Below are positions 52,757 through 64,000 of a stretch of 64,000 nucleotides of DNA, piece by piece. Each line of letters opens with the position of its first letter. Position 1 is the stretch's first letter. The notes beneath the pieces are model-generated. The model did no database searches, was not told the DNA's origin, and worked only from the letters and a program-made list of their open reading frames with translations. The translations under genes and the position numbers were made by a program. Source of the stretch: Gammaproteobacteria bacterium (GTDB lineage: Bacteria > Pseudomonadota > Gammaproteobacteria > Pseudomonadales > Pseudohongiellaceae); assembly GCA_030682575.1 (NCBI GenBank), contig JAUXNX010000013.1, forward strand, positions 153,805 to 217,804, written 5' to 3'.

Positions 52757-52854
52757 TTGTGCGTGGTATATTCCCAACCTGTATGGGGCGGCTATTGTAA
52801 ACCTAAGCAGGAAAAATGACAGGCCTGCAAATGTATGCATTGAGGAATTTCACT

Positions 52855-53265
52855 ATGTCGAAAACGGGAAAGATACAGGATCTGCGAAAGCTTTCGGAAG
52901 CTGAACTGCTTGCGGCACTGGGACCAGAGACGTACCACATTGTCCGTGAGAAAGGCACCGAGCGCGCCTTTACAGGCCAGTACTGGGATTGCGAACTGGA
53001 TGGCACCTATCACTGTGTGCTGTGCGGAAACCCTTTGTTCTCGTCGGAGACCAAGTACGACTCAGGCAGCGGCTGGCCGAGCTTTTATGAACCGGTAACA
53101 GAGGGCATGGTGAAGACGGAAGCCGACAACAGCCTCTACATGCGCAGAACGGAAGTACTGTGCGGGAAGTGCGACGCTCATCTTGGTCATGTGTTTCCCG
53201 ATGGGCCGGAGCCCACCGGGTTGCGGTATTGCATCAACTCGGCGTCGTTGGTGCTGAGCCAATAA
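52855..53265 (+). CDS. msrB: Peptide-methionine (R)-S-oxide reductase MsrB
   Basis: MsrB repairs methionine-R-sulfoxide in proteins. The 136-residue protein has the two zinc CxxC motifs (CVLCG, CGKCD), the substrate block [23 protein letters not shown] and the catalytic Cys in [15 protein letters not shown] eight bases before ATG 52855 supports this start over ATGs at 52816 and 52831. It is convergent with the giant FecR-domain gene, 60 bp apart, with no clear terminator between. Confidence 0.95.
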   Translation: MSKTGKIQDLRKLSEAELLAALGPETYHIVREKGTERAFTGQYWDCELDGTYHCVLCGNPLFSSETKYDSGSGWPSFYEPVTEGMVKTEADNSLYMRRTEVLCGKCDAHLGHVFPDGPEPTGLRYCINSASLVLSQ

Positions 53266-53325
53266 ATTGAGACAACCAATATGGAATGATTGAAGCGGGA
53301 TTCACTTCCATTTGCTATGCGGATT

Positions 53326-58230
<4,905 letters not shown>

Positions 58231-58295
58231 TGTTTAAGCTCGTTGCTCAATATGAATTGTTCGACCAAATCAGGTTGTTGTCGTATTTCGTGCAA

Positions 58296-59639
58296 CTACA
58301 ACTGAAAGCGGAAGCCCGCCTGGTATCTGAATCTTGTATGTTCGAACAGTGGAATATTGCTGTCAGCTTCGGTGAACAGCATTTCGCTGTTTATGGAGAG
58401 TCTGCGACTGTACTGCCACTGCCATCCAAGAGTGCCGCTGAGAGTTGAATCACTGCGCTTGTCTCTGAAAAACACTGGATGCTCGGTGTCATGCTCGGTT
58501 TCCTGAAGTGAAATTCTCAGATAGGGTGTATGTCGATTATTGATGCGCCACTGTGTGCTGTGAGCGATGCCGTAATAGCTGCGTCCGTTGTGCTTTCCCG
58601 CACTCTCTATGGCATCGTCCATCGCATAAAACACCGTAAAACTATTGGTGAAAGATTGAGTCAGCTTCGTGAGTGTGCCAGAAACAAGTATTTGATTAGT
58701 GTCCTTCAAATGGTTGCGCGGTGACGTAGTAGTATCGTCGAAACGAGTCGTGGACAGTGAGGCAGAAAGGTTTTGATACCAACCATTGCCGCCAGCATGT
58801 TGCCAGGAATTATTGATCCTCAACGTGCTCTGGAATGCTGTTTTGTCGAGGTATACCTTTTGTGCCTGAAGACTATGCCTAAAGCGATTGGTCTGTCCCC
58901 CATAGCTGTAGGAAACATCACCCAGAATGTAGTCCATGTCGAACTGATTAGTGGACTGATTGTCGTGTCTGTTGAGATTGATGGAGGCATCAATGGATTG
59001 ATCTCGCGTAAGAGGTATTTTGTAAGCCAGACCAAGTGTCAAATCTGCAAAGCTGTCTGCGGTCTTGAGACCATCCGGGTTAAGTTCAATCTCTCCAATC
59101 AACGGCGTATCGATCAAACCGTTGGAGGTTGCGCTATTGATATTGTCATCATGTCCGATAGTTGGAGCGATACTCCAGGTGAATGTGGTGCGCAGAGAGT
59201 CACGTCGAGATTCAATCAAACTCAGAAAAGCTTCGATGTTATCTCTCACGTTTTGTGGAGGATTGGTCTGCATGACTTGATTGAAAAGATTTTCTGACGC
59301 GTTCAGATTATTCGTAAGCAAATGGGCTCTTGCCAGTTCCAGTCTCGCACGCTGTCTCAGCGTAGCATTGTCCGCAGTCTGCACTACCCGTTCGAACGCA
59401 AAAATCGCTTCATTCGGATAACCCGATTCAAGTGCTGCAATACCGTACAGAAAGTCAAACTGAATGTCGCCTTCCCACACAGTAAGATTTGTGGTTGCAA
59501 TGTCATATGCTTGTTGGTATTGACCGCTGCTGATTAGTTGATCAAGCTGAGCGGAAGGAGGGGGGAGTTGTGCTAGAGCAAGAGATGCACGTAGACCACC
59601 TGCAGCAAGAACCAGCAAGAACAGCGGTTTTAGTCTCAT
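58296..59639 (-). CDS. TPR plus outer-membrane barrel protein, Slam-like (DUF560-type)
   Basis: A 447-residue outer-membrane protein. The N-terminus has a signal peptide (FLLVLAAGGLRASLALAQ). TPR-like helices follow (~30-155: QYQQAYDIATTNLTVWEGDI; ALESGYPNEAIFAFERVVQT; RLELARAHLLTNNLNASENL). The C-terminal ~280 residues are a beta-barrel of alternating strands ending in FRYQAGFRFQL, a classic OM C-terminus with terminal aromatic/Leu. This layout is that of surface lipoprotein assembly modulators, which move surface proteins across the outer membrane. It lies 65 bp upstream of the FecR-repeat gene on the same strand. Assignment by architecture; sequence identity to known Slam is not measured. 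Confidence 0.75.
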   Translation of the reverse strand: MRLKPLFLLVLAAGGLRASLALAQLPPPSAQLDQLISSGQYQQAYDIATTNLTVWEGDIQFDFLYGIAALESGYPNEAIFAFERVVQTADNATLRQRARLELARAHLLTNNLNASENLFNQVMQTNPPQNVRDNIEAFLSLIESRRDSLRTTFTWSIAPTIGHDDNINSATSNGLIDTPLIGEIELNPDGLKTADSFADLTLGLAYKIPLTRDQSIDASINLNRHDNQSTNQFDMDYILGDVSYSYGGQTNRFRHSLQAQKVYLDKTAFQSTLRINNSWQHAGGNGWYQNLSASLSTTRFDDTTTSPRNHLKDTNQILVSGTLTKLTQSFTNSFTVFYAMDDAIESAGKHNGRSYYGIAHSTQWRINNRHTPYLRISLQETEHDTEHPVFFRDKRSDSTLSGTLGWQWQYSRRLSINSEMLFTEADSNIPLFEHTRFRYQAGFRFQL

Positions 59640-59939
59640 TTATTTGTCCGTATGCTGAAGAGAGACAATCCAGGATTCCATTTTCAACCACAAATATTGC
59701 TCATTCCGTGTGCATTGCAACACTGCTCAAAGAAACGGAGTCTGTATCGTGTTCTGAATTTTTTCTACTTTACATTGTATTCTTTGGGATTCAAGTGGTT
59801 AGCGTGGATTGCAGAGAATTCTGTGACAGGTTTCGAATTCTTTTCTATGGTCTTGCTCACGGGAAGCAACTCAGTATTAGTGTTGACGAAGGAATATACC
59901 CCACATAAGCTTAGCCTTGCATTTGTTTGACGCGAACAT

Positions 59940-59957
59940 TACCGCTGTAGAGCGGTA
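59940..59957. promoter_or_regulatory. Inverted repeat in the barrel/Slam-like divergent spacer
   Basis: TACCGCT and AGCGGTA flank GTAG, a perfect 7-bp inverted repeat 83 bp before the TTG start at 60040. The 400-bp spacer 59640-60039 has no gene that I recognise. It is AT-rich next to the Slam-like gene and should hold both divergent promoters. Confidence 0.35.
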
Positions 59958-60013
59958 CTACAACCTGCCTTGACTTACCAGACCTTTGACCTCCAACCAT
60001 GTGAAAGGTAGTT

Positions 60014-60032
60014 TGCGTCGGTGACGCAGGAG
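60014..60032 (+). promoter_or_regulatory. Small hairpin abutting the ribosome binding site of the barrel gene
   Basis: TGCGTC and GACGCA (60014-60028) enclose GGT; the 3' arm ends at the first base of AGGAG (60028-60032), the ribosome binding site seven bases before TTG 60040. Stacking there could modulate initiation. Confidence 0.35.
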
Positions 60033-60039
60033 CTGGCAC

Positions 60040-60858
60040 TTGCCAAGAAGATTATTTAAATACCCCGTTATCGCCAGTGCGGCAGTATGTGCCGTCGCTA
60101 CAGCGCAGGAAACACCCGACAATTCACAACGACACAACCTTTCAGCCGGAGCGTATTACAGTGACGGGGACTATGGACAACCCGTCGACACTTCCATCCA
60201 CTATTTTCCATTTGCCTACGATTACACCATCTCGAATTGGAATCTGAAGATCAACATTCCACATATCGAAATATCCGGACTTGGCAATGTCCTTGTAAAT
60301 GTTGGCGGAATCGGCCGAAACGACTTGGAAGGATTCATTCCTAGCAACCCAACAGCATTGGAAGCATCAACTACCAGGGGCATCGGCGATACAACCCTTA
60401 CGGCTACTTACCAATTGCCATCATATTCAGCTACTGCGCCATTTATCGACCTCGGTTTTGAAGTCAAGCTACCCACAGCTGATGAATATAGGGGATTGGG
60501 GACGGGTGAGTTGGACTTCGGCATCCAAGTTGATCTCTATCAGTTGATCGGAGAAATAACCCTGTTTGGAACCGTCGGCTACAAGTTTCGAGGGCGCTCT
60601 GATTTGTTCAACGAAATGACCGACTCAGCCTACGTGTCCCTGGGCTTCGTGTCACCCATTAGAGACTCTTTGAGTTATGGGGTAATTTATGATTTCAGGG
60701 AGGCTGCGTCTGAGAATTCCATGGAAACTCATGAAATCCTGCCTTTCATCTCATGGGTTCCAGCTCCAAGCTGGACGCTGATGACGTATATCGCCAAGGG
60801 ATTTACACGGGACAGCGCCGACATCGCCATTGGCGCTCAGCTGAGTTATCGGTGGTAA
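60040..60858 (+). CDS. Predicted outer-membrane beta-barrel protein
   Basis: A 272-residue exported protein with a signal peptide (YPVIASAAVCAVATAQE) and a pattern of alternating amphipathic strands (HNLSAGAYYSDGDYG, NWNLKINIPHIEISG, APFIDLGFEVKLPTADEYRG, ELDFGIQVDLYQLIGEITLF). It ends in IGAQLSYRW, a C-terminal aromatic typical of barrel insertion. It looks like small outer-membrane proteins sometimes labelled transporter or phenol-degradation MetA-like; I do not assign a substrate. The start is TTG 60040 with AGGAG seven bases upstream. It is divergent from the Slam-like gene and convergent with the Gly-rich gene. Confidence 0.78.
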   Translation: MPRRLFKYPVIASAAVCAVATAQETPDNSQRHNLSAGAYYSDGDYGQPVDTSIHYFPFAYDYTISNWNLKINIPHIEISGLGNVLVNVGGIGRNDLEGFIPSNPTALEASTTRGIGDTTLTATYQLPSYSATAPFIDLGFEVKLPTADEYRGLGTGELDFGIQVDLYQLIGEITLFGTVGYKFRGRSDLFNEMTDSAYVSLGFVSPIRDSLSYGVIYDFREAASENSMETHEILPFISWVPAPSWTLMTYIAKGFTRDSADIAIGAQLSYRW

Positions 60859-60899
60859 TTACTATTGACCCATAAATGGCAATCTTTTGTTGAACCCTA

Positions 60900-61712
60900 T
60901 TAAATTCGCATTGGTTGCACTCGAGGCGGCATGACTGAGGCACGTTCAACAGGTCGGATTCGCTGAAACGGAGGGAGATCGGGGCGCTGAATTCTGTCAG
61001 GTAGACTTCTGCGATCAATCTCTGGCTCATTCGACGCAGGAGCAGTAACCTCCAGATTAGCGGGCTTTGCTTCCGCCACGTGCTGCTGGGGGGCTGACTC
61101 TGTTTCCGCAGTGTGCCCGGCCACCGTCGAAAGTGAATTCTCATTCAATGGAGTCGAGTTTACTGAGGGGCGGGCGATTTGCCCGGGAGTAGAGAACTCC
61201 AACAGCGCAGTGTCTACGATCTGCAGCGGAGTGGTTGCCGGTTGTACAGAATCTGTAGTATCGACAGCCCGAACAACTGGATCGTCGACTGCAAGATCTG
61301 CCCTGCTTTCCTGAACAAGAGGGTGTTGTTCCACAGTTTCTTCGAGCACGTTGATTAGCGAGGTTTCGATAATCAGTATTGCCGGGTCATGTGTCTGTCC
61401 TGAAGTCAGCTCTGTCATCAGCTCAAATACTGGTAATTCTACCGGAGAAACAGCAAATTCCGGAACATCGTGGCCCTCATCTTCCAGGCTCGTAAAGAAT
61501 GGGGATGGGCCTCCGGTGCCACCGAAGCCACTGCCTCCAAACTCTCCGGATCTGCCTGTACCTCCGATGCCGCTACCGCCATCACCGCTATCACCTCCAG
61601 CTCCGACCTTGCCCAAGCTCCCAGTTGTAACAACCAATGTGATAAGGAAGAGAAATAGTGCAAGCAGAAGGGTTGCAGGATAACTACGAATGGCAAGGAT
61701 GGCTTTAGGCAT
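60900..61712 (-). CDS. Membrane-anchored Gly-rich/low-complexity protein, unknown
   Basis: A 270-residue protein with one hydrophobic segment (TLLLALFLFLITLVVTTGSL), then a Gly-rich tract (GAGGDSGDGGSGIGGTGRSG, residues ~36-70), a mostly disordered acidic and Ser/Thr region, and a basic Pro/Arg tail (DRIQRPDLPPFQRIRPVERA). I do not recognise a domain. As I recall, GGSGIGGTG-type proteins occur beside FecR-domain genes in other gammaproteobacteria. ATG 61712 overlaps the end of the DUF6502 gene by eight bases, so the two are co-translated; an upstream in-frame TTG/ATG is less likely. Confidence 0.65.
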   Translation of the reverse strand: MPKAILAIRSYPATLLLALFLFLITLVVTTGSLGKVGAGGDSGDGGSGIGGTGRSGEFGGSGFGGTGGPSPFFTSLEDEGHDVPEFAVSPVELPVFELMTELTSGQTHDPAILIIETSLINVLEETVEQHPLVQESRADLAVDDPVVRAVDTTDSVQPATTPLQIVDTALLEFSTPGQIARPSVNSTPLNENSLSTVAGHTAETESAPQQHVAEAKPANLEVTAPASNEPEIDRRSLPDRIQRPDLPPFQRIRPVERASVMPPRVQPMRI

Positions 61713-62589
61713 TATGTTCGCCTTCTTTGTCCAGAGCATCGGACTTGTAAACGGTGTTGTAATTGAATATCCCGAAATTGATGCGGTGATCTTTGTCTGT
61801 TTTGAGTTGGTCCTGCTTCTGTAGAGCCAACGCCCTCTTGTTTACTGTGACAAGAGCATTCATGCCTACCTCATTGGCAAGCTGGCTCAAATGCTGAACG
61901 GAATCGAAACTAAGATTGTCATAATAAACACTTCTATCGAAATAGGAAGGTTTGTGGCCCATCAGGTTCTGTGTACTTGCGCTCAGATGATCGTGAATAT
62001 TCTTGCCAAAGAAGAAGGCTTTTTCCTCAAACCCCTTCTCTGGCGTGAAGGCTCCTGTGTTGAGAATTACACGCTGATTTTCGTCCAGCCTTGCGACCCC
62101 ACTATTGAGCCACTCATCCAGAATTACCCTGGGGCGAATGTCCTGCTTGCATACAATTTCGACCAGGTCATCGAATGATCGTGAATCGGATTTCTGCGGA
62201 GCATTTCGCAAAGGGAGTGGCATTGGGTGGCCCGTTTCGTCAAGAAACTCCTCTGAACCGAGCCAATAGGCGATCAACTGTGCTCCAATCGAAATATTTC
62301 GGGGAATACAGAGTAATTCATCGGATTCAGCGCGCAAGCGCTTCACATCCTTACGATGTACGCCTGTCAGAAGGTTGATTCGGCTATCTGATTGACGTTT
62401 ATCTCCGAACTTGAATTCTTCGTCAGCCACTTCGACGTAGATTGATTTAAGCATATTGATGACGAACGGGTATGTGATCTGAAACGACAACATGAGGCGC
62501 ACAAGCGGGCGGAGCAGCTTGCGGATCCCGGCAACAAGCACCTCGGGTGGCTGTCCTGCATTGTTCATTTGTTCAGGTACCTTATTCAT
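61705..62589 (-). CDS. DUF6502 family protein with helix-turn-helix-like N-terminal segment
   Basis: A 294-residue soluble protein that I match to DUF6502 by its overall look. Residues ~15-50 are helical (LVAGIRKLLRPLVRLMLSFQ), and residues 66-85 (QSDSRINLLTGVHRKDVKRL) look like a winged-helix recognition segment. The C-terminal half has no recognised motif. The family has no proven function to my knowledge. It is divergent from the hydrolase gene, and its own upstream spacer holds two copies of a 17-bp palindrome. I infer possible DNA binding and autoregulation. It is coupled to the Gly-rich gene. Confidence 0.68.
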   Translation of the reverse strand: MNKVPEQMNNAGQPPEVLVAGIRKLLRPLVRLMLSFQITYPFVINMLKSIYVEVADEEFKFGDKRQSDSRINLLTGVHRKDVKRLRAESDELLCIPRNISIGAQLIAYWLGSEEFLDETGHPMPLPLRNAPQKSDSRSFDDLVEIVCKQDIRPRVILDEWLNSGVARLDENQRVILNTGAFTPEKGFEEKAFFFGKNIHDHLSASTQNLMGHKPSYFDRSVYYDNLSFDSVQHLSQLANEVGMNALVTVNKRALALQKQDQLKTDKDHRINFGIFNYNTVYKSDALDKEGEHNA

Positions 62590-62610
62590 TTTCGGAAGTA
62601 TATCGTAGAG

Positions 62611-62627
62611 GTGGGAATTAATCCCAC
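62611..62627. promoter_or_regulatory. Palindromic operator candidate, copy 1
   Basis: GTGGGAATTAATCCCAC: arms GTGGGA and TCCCAC with a five-base A/T centre, 22 bp before the DUF6502 start. One mismatch in the inner arms distinguishes it from copy 2. Confidence 0.72.
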
Positions 62628-62700
62628 GCTTTTCTGCAAAATTTTCTCACTTTCTCGAATTACATGTCAGGACGCGAAAGCATTGCCCGGAATCATTGAC

Positions 62701-62717
62701 GTGGGAATTATTCCCAC
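62701..62717. promoter_or_regulatory. Palindromic operator candidate, copy 2
   Basis: GTGGGAATTATTCCCAC is a perfect 17-bp palindrome around a central T, with the same arms as copy 1. The centres are 90 bp apart, and copy 2 ends 85 bp before the hydrolase start. The motif was not seen elsewhere in the window. Confidence 0.75.
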
Positions 62718-62802
62718 CTATCATGATCAGGTATCATGCCCGCGTCACACAGCGCTACGCGACAGAATGTGATAGCACGTAATCAGGAGCTCAGATAGCC
62801 AG

Positions 62803-63798
62803 ATGCACACGCATACAGTGGATAGACTGTCAAAACACGCTATCGCCGCCACTCAGCGGGACTGTAATAATGATGTCAGGCTTATCATTCTCCAGGATGG
62901 TCGCAGACTCGCGTATCAGGAGTATGGTGACCGTAGGGGCTTTCCACTATTTCACTGCCATAGTCACGGCAGCTCAAGACTGGAAGCATCGCTATTTGAT
63001 GCCGCTGCCAAGAAAGCAGGTTTTCGGCTGGTTTCAATAGACAGGCCGGGTACTGGATTTTCGGATTTCGATCAAACCAGTAATCCAAACGCTTTTGCTA
63101 ACGACCTGCTGGCGCTCGCAAACATTTTGGGATTCCGCACGTTCGGTTTAATGGCAAGCGGAGGAGGCGCCGCCTACGCGCTGGCAGCCTGCCATGCTTT
63201 CCCTGAGCGTGCCCAACTCATGCTGGGTGTTTCCTGCATTCCCCCAAAACCCGTTGGCTTTCTATCAAATATTTCCGGATTTCCTGTTAGGGTAGTGACT
63301 GAATTGATGCGGTTATATATCGCTTTACGTCATAGGCTATGTGCAAAGGATCCTCTCCATTATCTGGAAAGATTAAGCGACACCCTTTGCTTTTCAGACA
63401 GGCGGTTGCTTCAGAATCCGAGATTGCTCGAAGCGATGAATAAAGATATCGAAGAATCAATGCGGCAGGGGGCACGAGGAGTAGCTCATGATATCAGCAT
63501 GTCCTACGTAAACTGGGGATTTGACCCAGGTAATATCACGATCCCAGTTCTTCTATGGCGGGGTAGCGCAGACACGCTGGTGTCTCAGCAATGCGCCAAA
63601 AAATTCGCAAACACCATCCCCAATTCCTCCCTCCATCGTGTGCCCAACAGGGGGCATTTTTTTTTCTTGCGCAGCATGGAAGAGGTGTTTTCAGCGGCTA
63701 ATTCACAACTAAAAAGCAATCGCGAATCCAAAAGCCTCTTGTTTCCCTCGCGAGTGGACAAATCCTCAGAAAGCCCCCTGATAAGAGCAGCCATCTGA
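62803..63798 (+). CDS. Alpha/beta hydrolase with a non-canonical nucleophile elbow
   Basis: A 331-residue alpha/beta-hydrolase fold protein. LAYQEYGDRRGFPLFHCHSH gives the oxyanion region and VSIDRPGTGFSDFDQ the DRPGxGxS block. The nucleophile elbow reads LMASGGGAAYALA, with Met where the first Gly of GxSxG usually is. The acid Asp is in WRGSADTLVS and the His in PNRGHFFFLRS. No signal peptide is evident, so it is probably cytoplasmic. The substrate is unknown. It is transcribed away from the DUF6502 gene and probably shares the palindromic operators. The 53 bp after the stop lead into an IS end. Confidence 0.83.
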   Translation: MHTHTVDRLSKHAIAATQRDCNNDVRLIILQDGRRLAYQEYGDRRGFPLFHCHSHGSSRLEASLFDAAAKKAGFRLVSIDRPGTGFSDFDQTSNPNAFANDLLALANILGFRTFGLMASGGGAAYALAACHAFPERAQLMLGVSCIPPKPVGFLSNISGFPVRVVTELMRLYIALRHRLCAKDPLHYLERLSDTLCFSDRRLLQNPRLLEAMNKDIEESMRQGARGVAHDISMSYVNWGFDPGNITIPVLLWRGSADTLVSQQCAKKFANTIPNSSLHRVPNRGHFFFLRSMEEVFSAANSQLKSNRESKSLLFPSRVDKSSESPLIRAAI

Positions 63799-63851
63799 CA
63801 GGCTTTCCTTCTGGACTTTAAATCGCGCTGCTACTCAACAAGGCTGGGAAA

Positions 63852-64000
63852 TGTCGGTTGGGTTCTACCCCGATTTCACGGACGGTTATAAAACGGCTGA
63901 AAACTCCAAATCACTCTTTGCCACTCTTCGTCGCATCCGAGGATTGTGAAAGCGTTCAATGTAATTAAATATATCTGCCTTGGCCATATCCATCGTTCGG
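63852..64000 (-). mobile_element. 3' end of an IS3-family element (continues past the window)
   Basis: On the minus strand the frame from 63999 to TAA 63886-63888 reads ...MAKADIFNYIERFHNPRMRR... and ends SDLEFSAVL. AKADIFNYIE-FHNP is the C-terminal signature of IS3-family OrfB (DDE integrase) transposases. The sequence from about 63852 (TGTCGGTTGGGTTCTACCCC) looks like the terminal inverted repeat beginning with TG. The other end, flanking duplication and intactness cannot be judged here. Confidence 0.72.
63886..63999 (-). CDS. IS3-family transposase OrfB, C-terminal fragment
   Basis: 37 codons are visible before the stop. The motif KADIFNYIERFHNPRMRRRV corresponds to the last helix of the rve/DDE domain, where a Tyr-Asn commonly stands in place of His-Asn. 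The catalytic DDE residues lie outside the window, so it is not possible to say whether the gene is whole. Confidence 0.7.
   Translation of the reverse strand, partial: RTMDMAKADIFNYIERFHNPRMRRRVAKSDLEFSAVL

Overview
The window looks like chromosomal DNA of a free-living gammaproteobacterium related to Pseudomonadales/Cellvibrionales. The evidence is gene order and protein similarity as I recognise them by eye: ispF-truD-pcm-DUF368-nlpD-rpoS followed by fdxA-mutS-cinA-recA-recX is the Pseudomonas-type rpoS neighbourhood, and smc-zipA-ligA is a gammaproteobacterial cell-division/replication cluster. Scattered REP-like palindromes of the Pseudomonas type (core near TGGGAGCG...TGCNCGCGA) support this. 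No rRNA, tRNA or CRISPR array was seen. No species is claimed.

Layout. 1-5.4 kb: end of ispF, truD, pcm, a DUF368 (PopT-like) lipid carrier transporter, nlpD and rpoS; surE, usually between truD and pcm, is absent. 5.6-11.3 kb: fdxA and mutS (minus), cinA C-terminal domain, recA with a LexA box, and recX carrying an in-frame inverted pair of REP elements. 11.5-18.5 kb: a cupredoxin-like secreted protein coupled to a membrane adenylate/guanylate cyclase, a DUF1015 protein, a 7-TM AraC regulator behind a secreted protein, and an Hsp20 chaperone whose leader can fold as a ROSE-type RNA thermometer. 18.7-26.3 kb: the prpBCD methylcitrate operon, then ugd, rmlA and a UDP-glucuronate-4-epimerase-like gene for surface polysaccharide precursors. 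26.6-35.7 kb: smc, a very long acidic zipA, ligA, an SLT-like lipoprotein and djlA. 36-45.5 kb: an M16C metalloprotease, rapA, rbgA-like GTPase, bolA, a Bax-type glucosaminidase and a polysaccharide deacetylase. 45.8-53.3 kb: fadB without fadA, ttcA, yheU, tusA, an ExoIX-like nuclease, pdxB, alaA-type aminotransferase and msrB.

53.3-63.8 kb is the accessory and most unusual part. A TPR plus outer-membrane barrel protein resembling Slam (DUF560) sits immediately upstream of a 1634-residue FecR-domain protein. That protein has a signal peptide, a 43-unit Glu-Pro linker encoded by a hexanucleotide tandem array, and five diverged repeats that end like TbpB-type barrel domains. I infer a translocon/substrate pair. 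Next to it are an outer-membrane barrel gene, a Gly-rich membrane-anchored protein translationally coupled to a DUF6502 protein with a helix-turn-helix-like stretch, and an alpha/beta hydrolase. The DUF6502/hydrolase divergent spacer carries two copies of a 17-bp palindrome (GTGGGAATTATTCCCAC type), a likely operator pair. The right edge runs into the 3' end of an IS3-family transposase gene.

Most genes are housekeeping and their calls are firm. The functional links proposed for 11.5-17.7 kb and 53-64 kb are inference from domain content and context.
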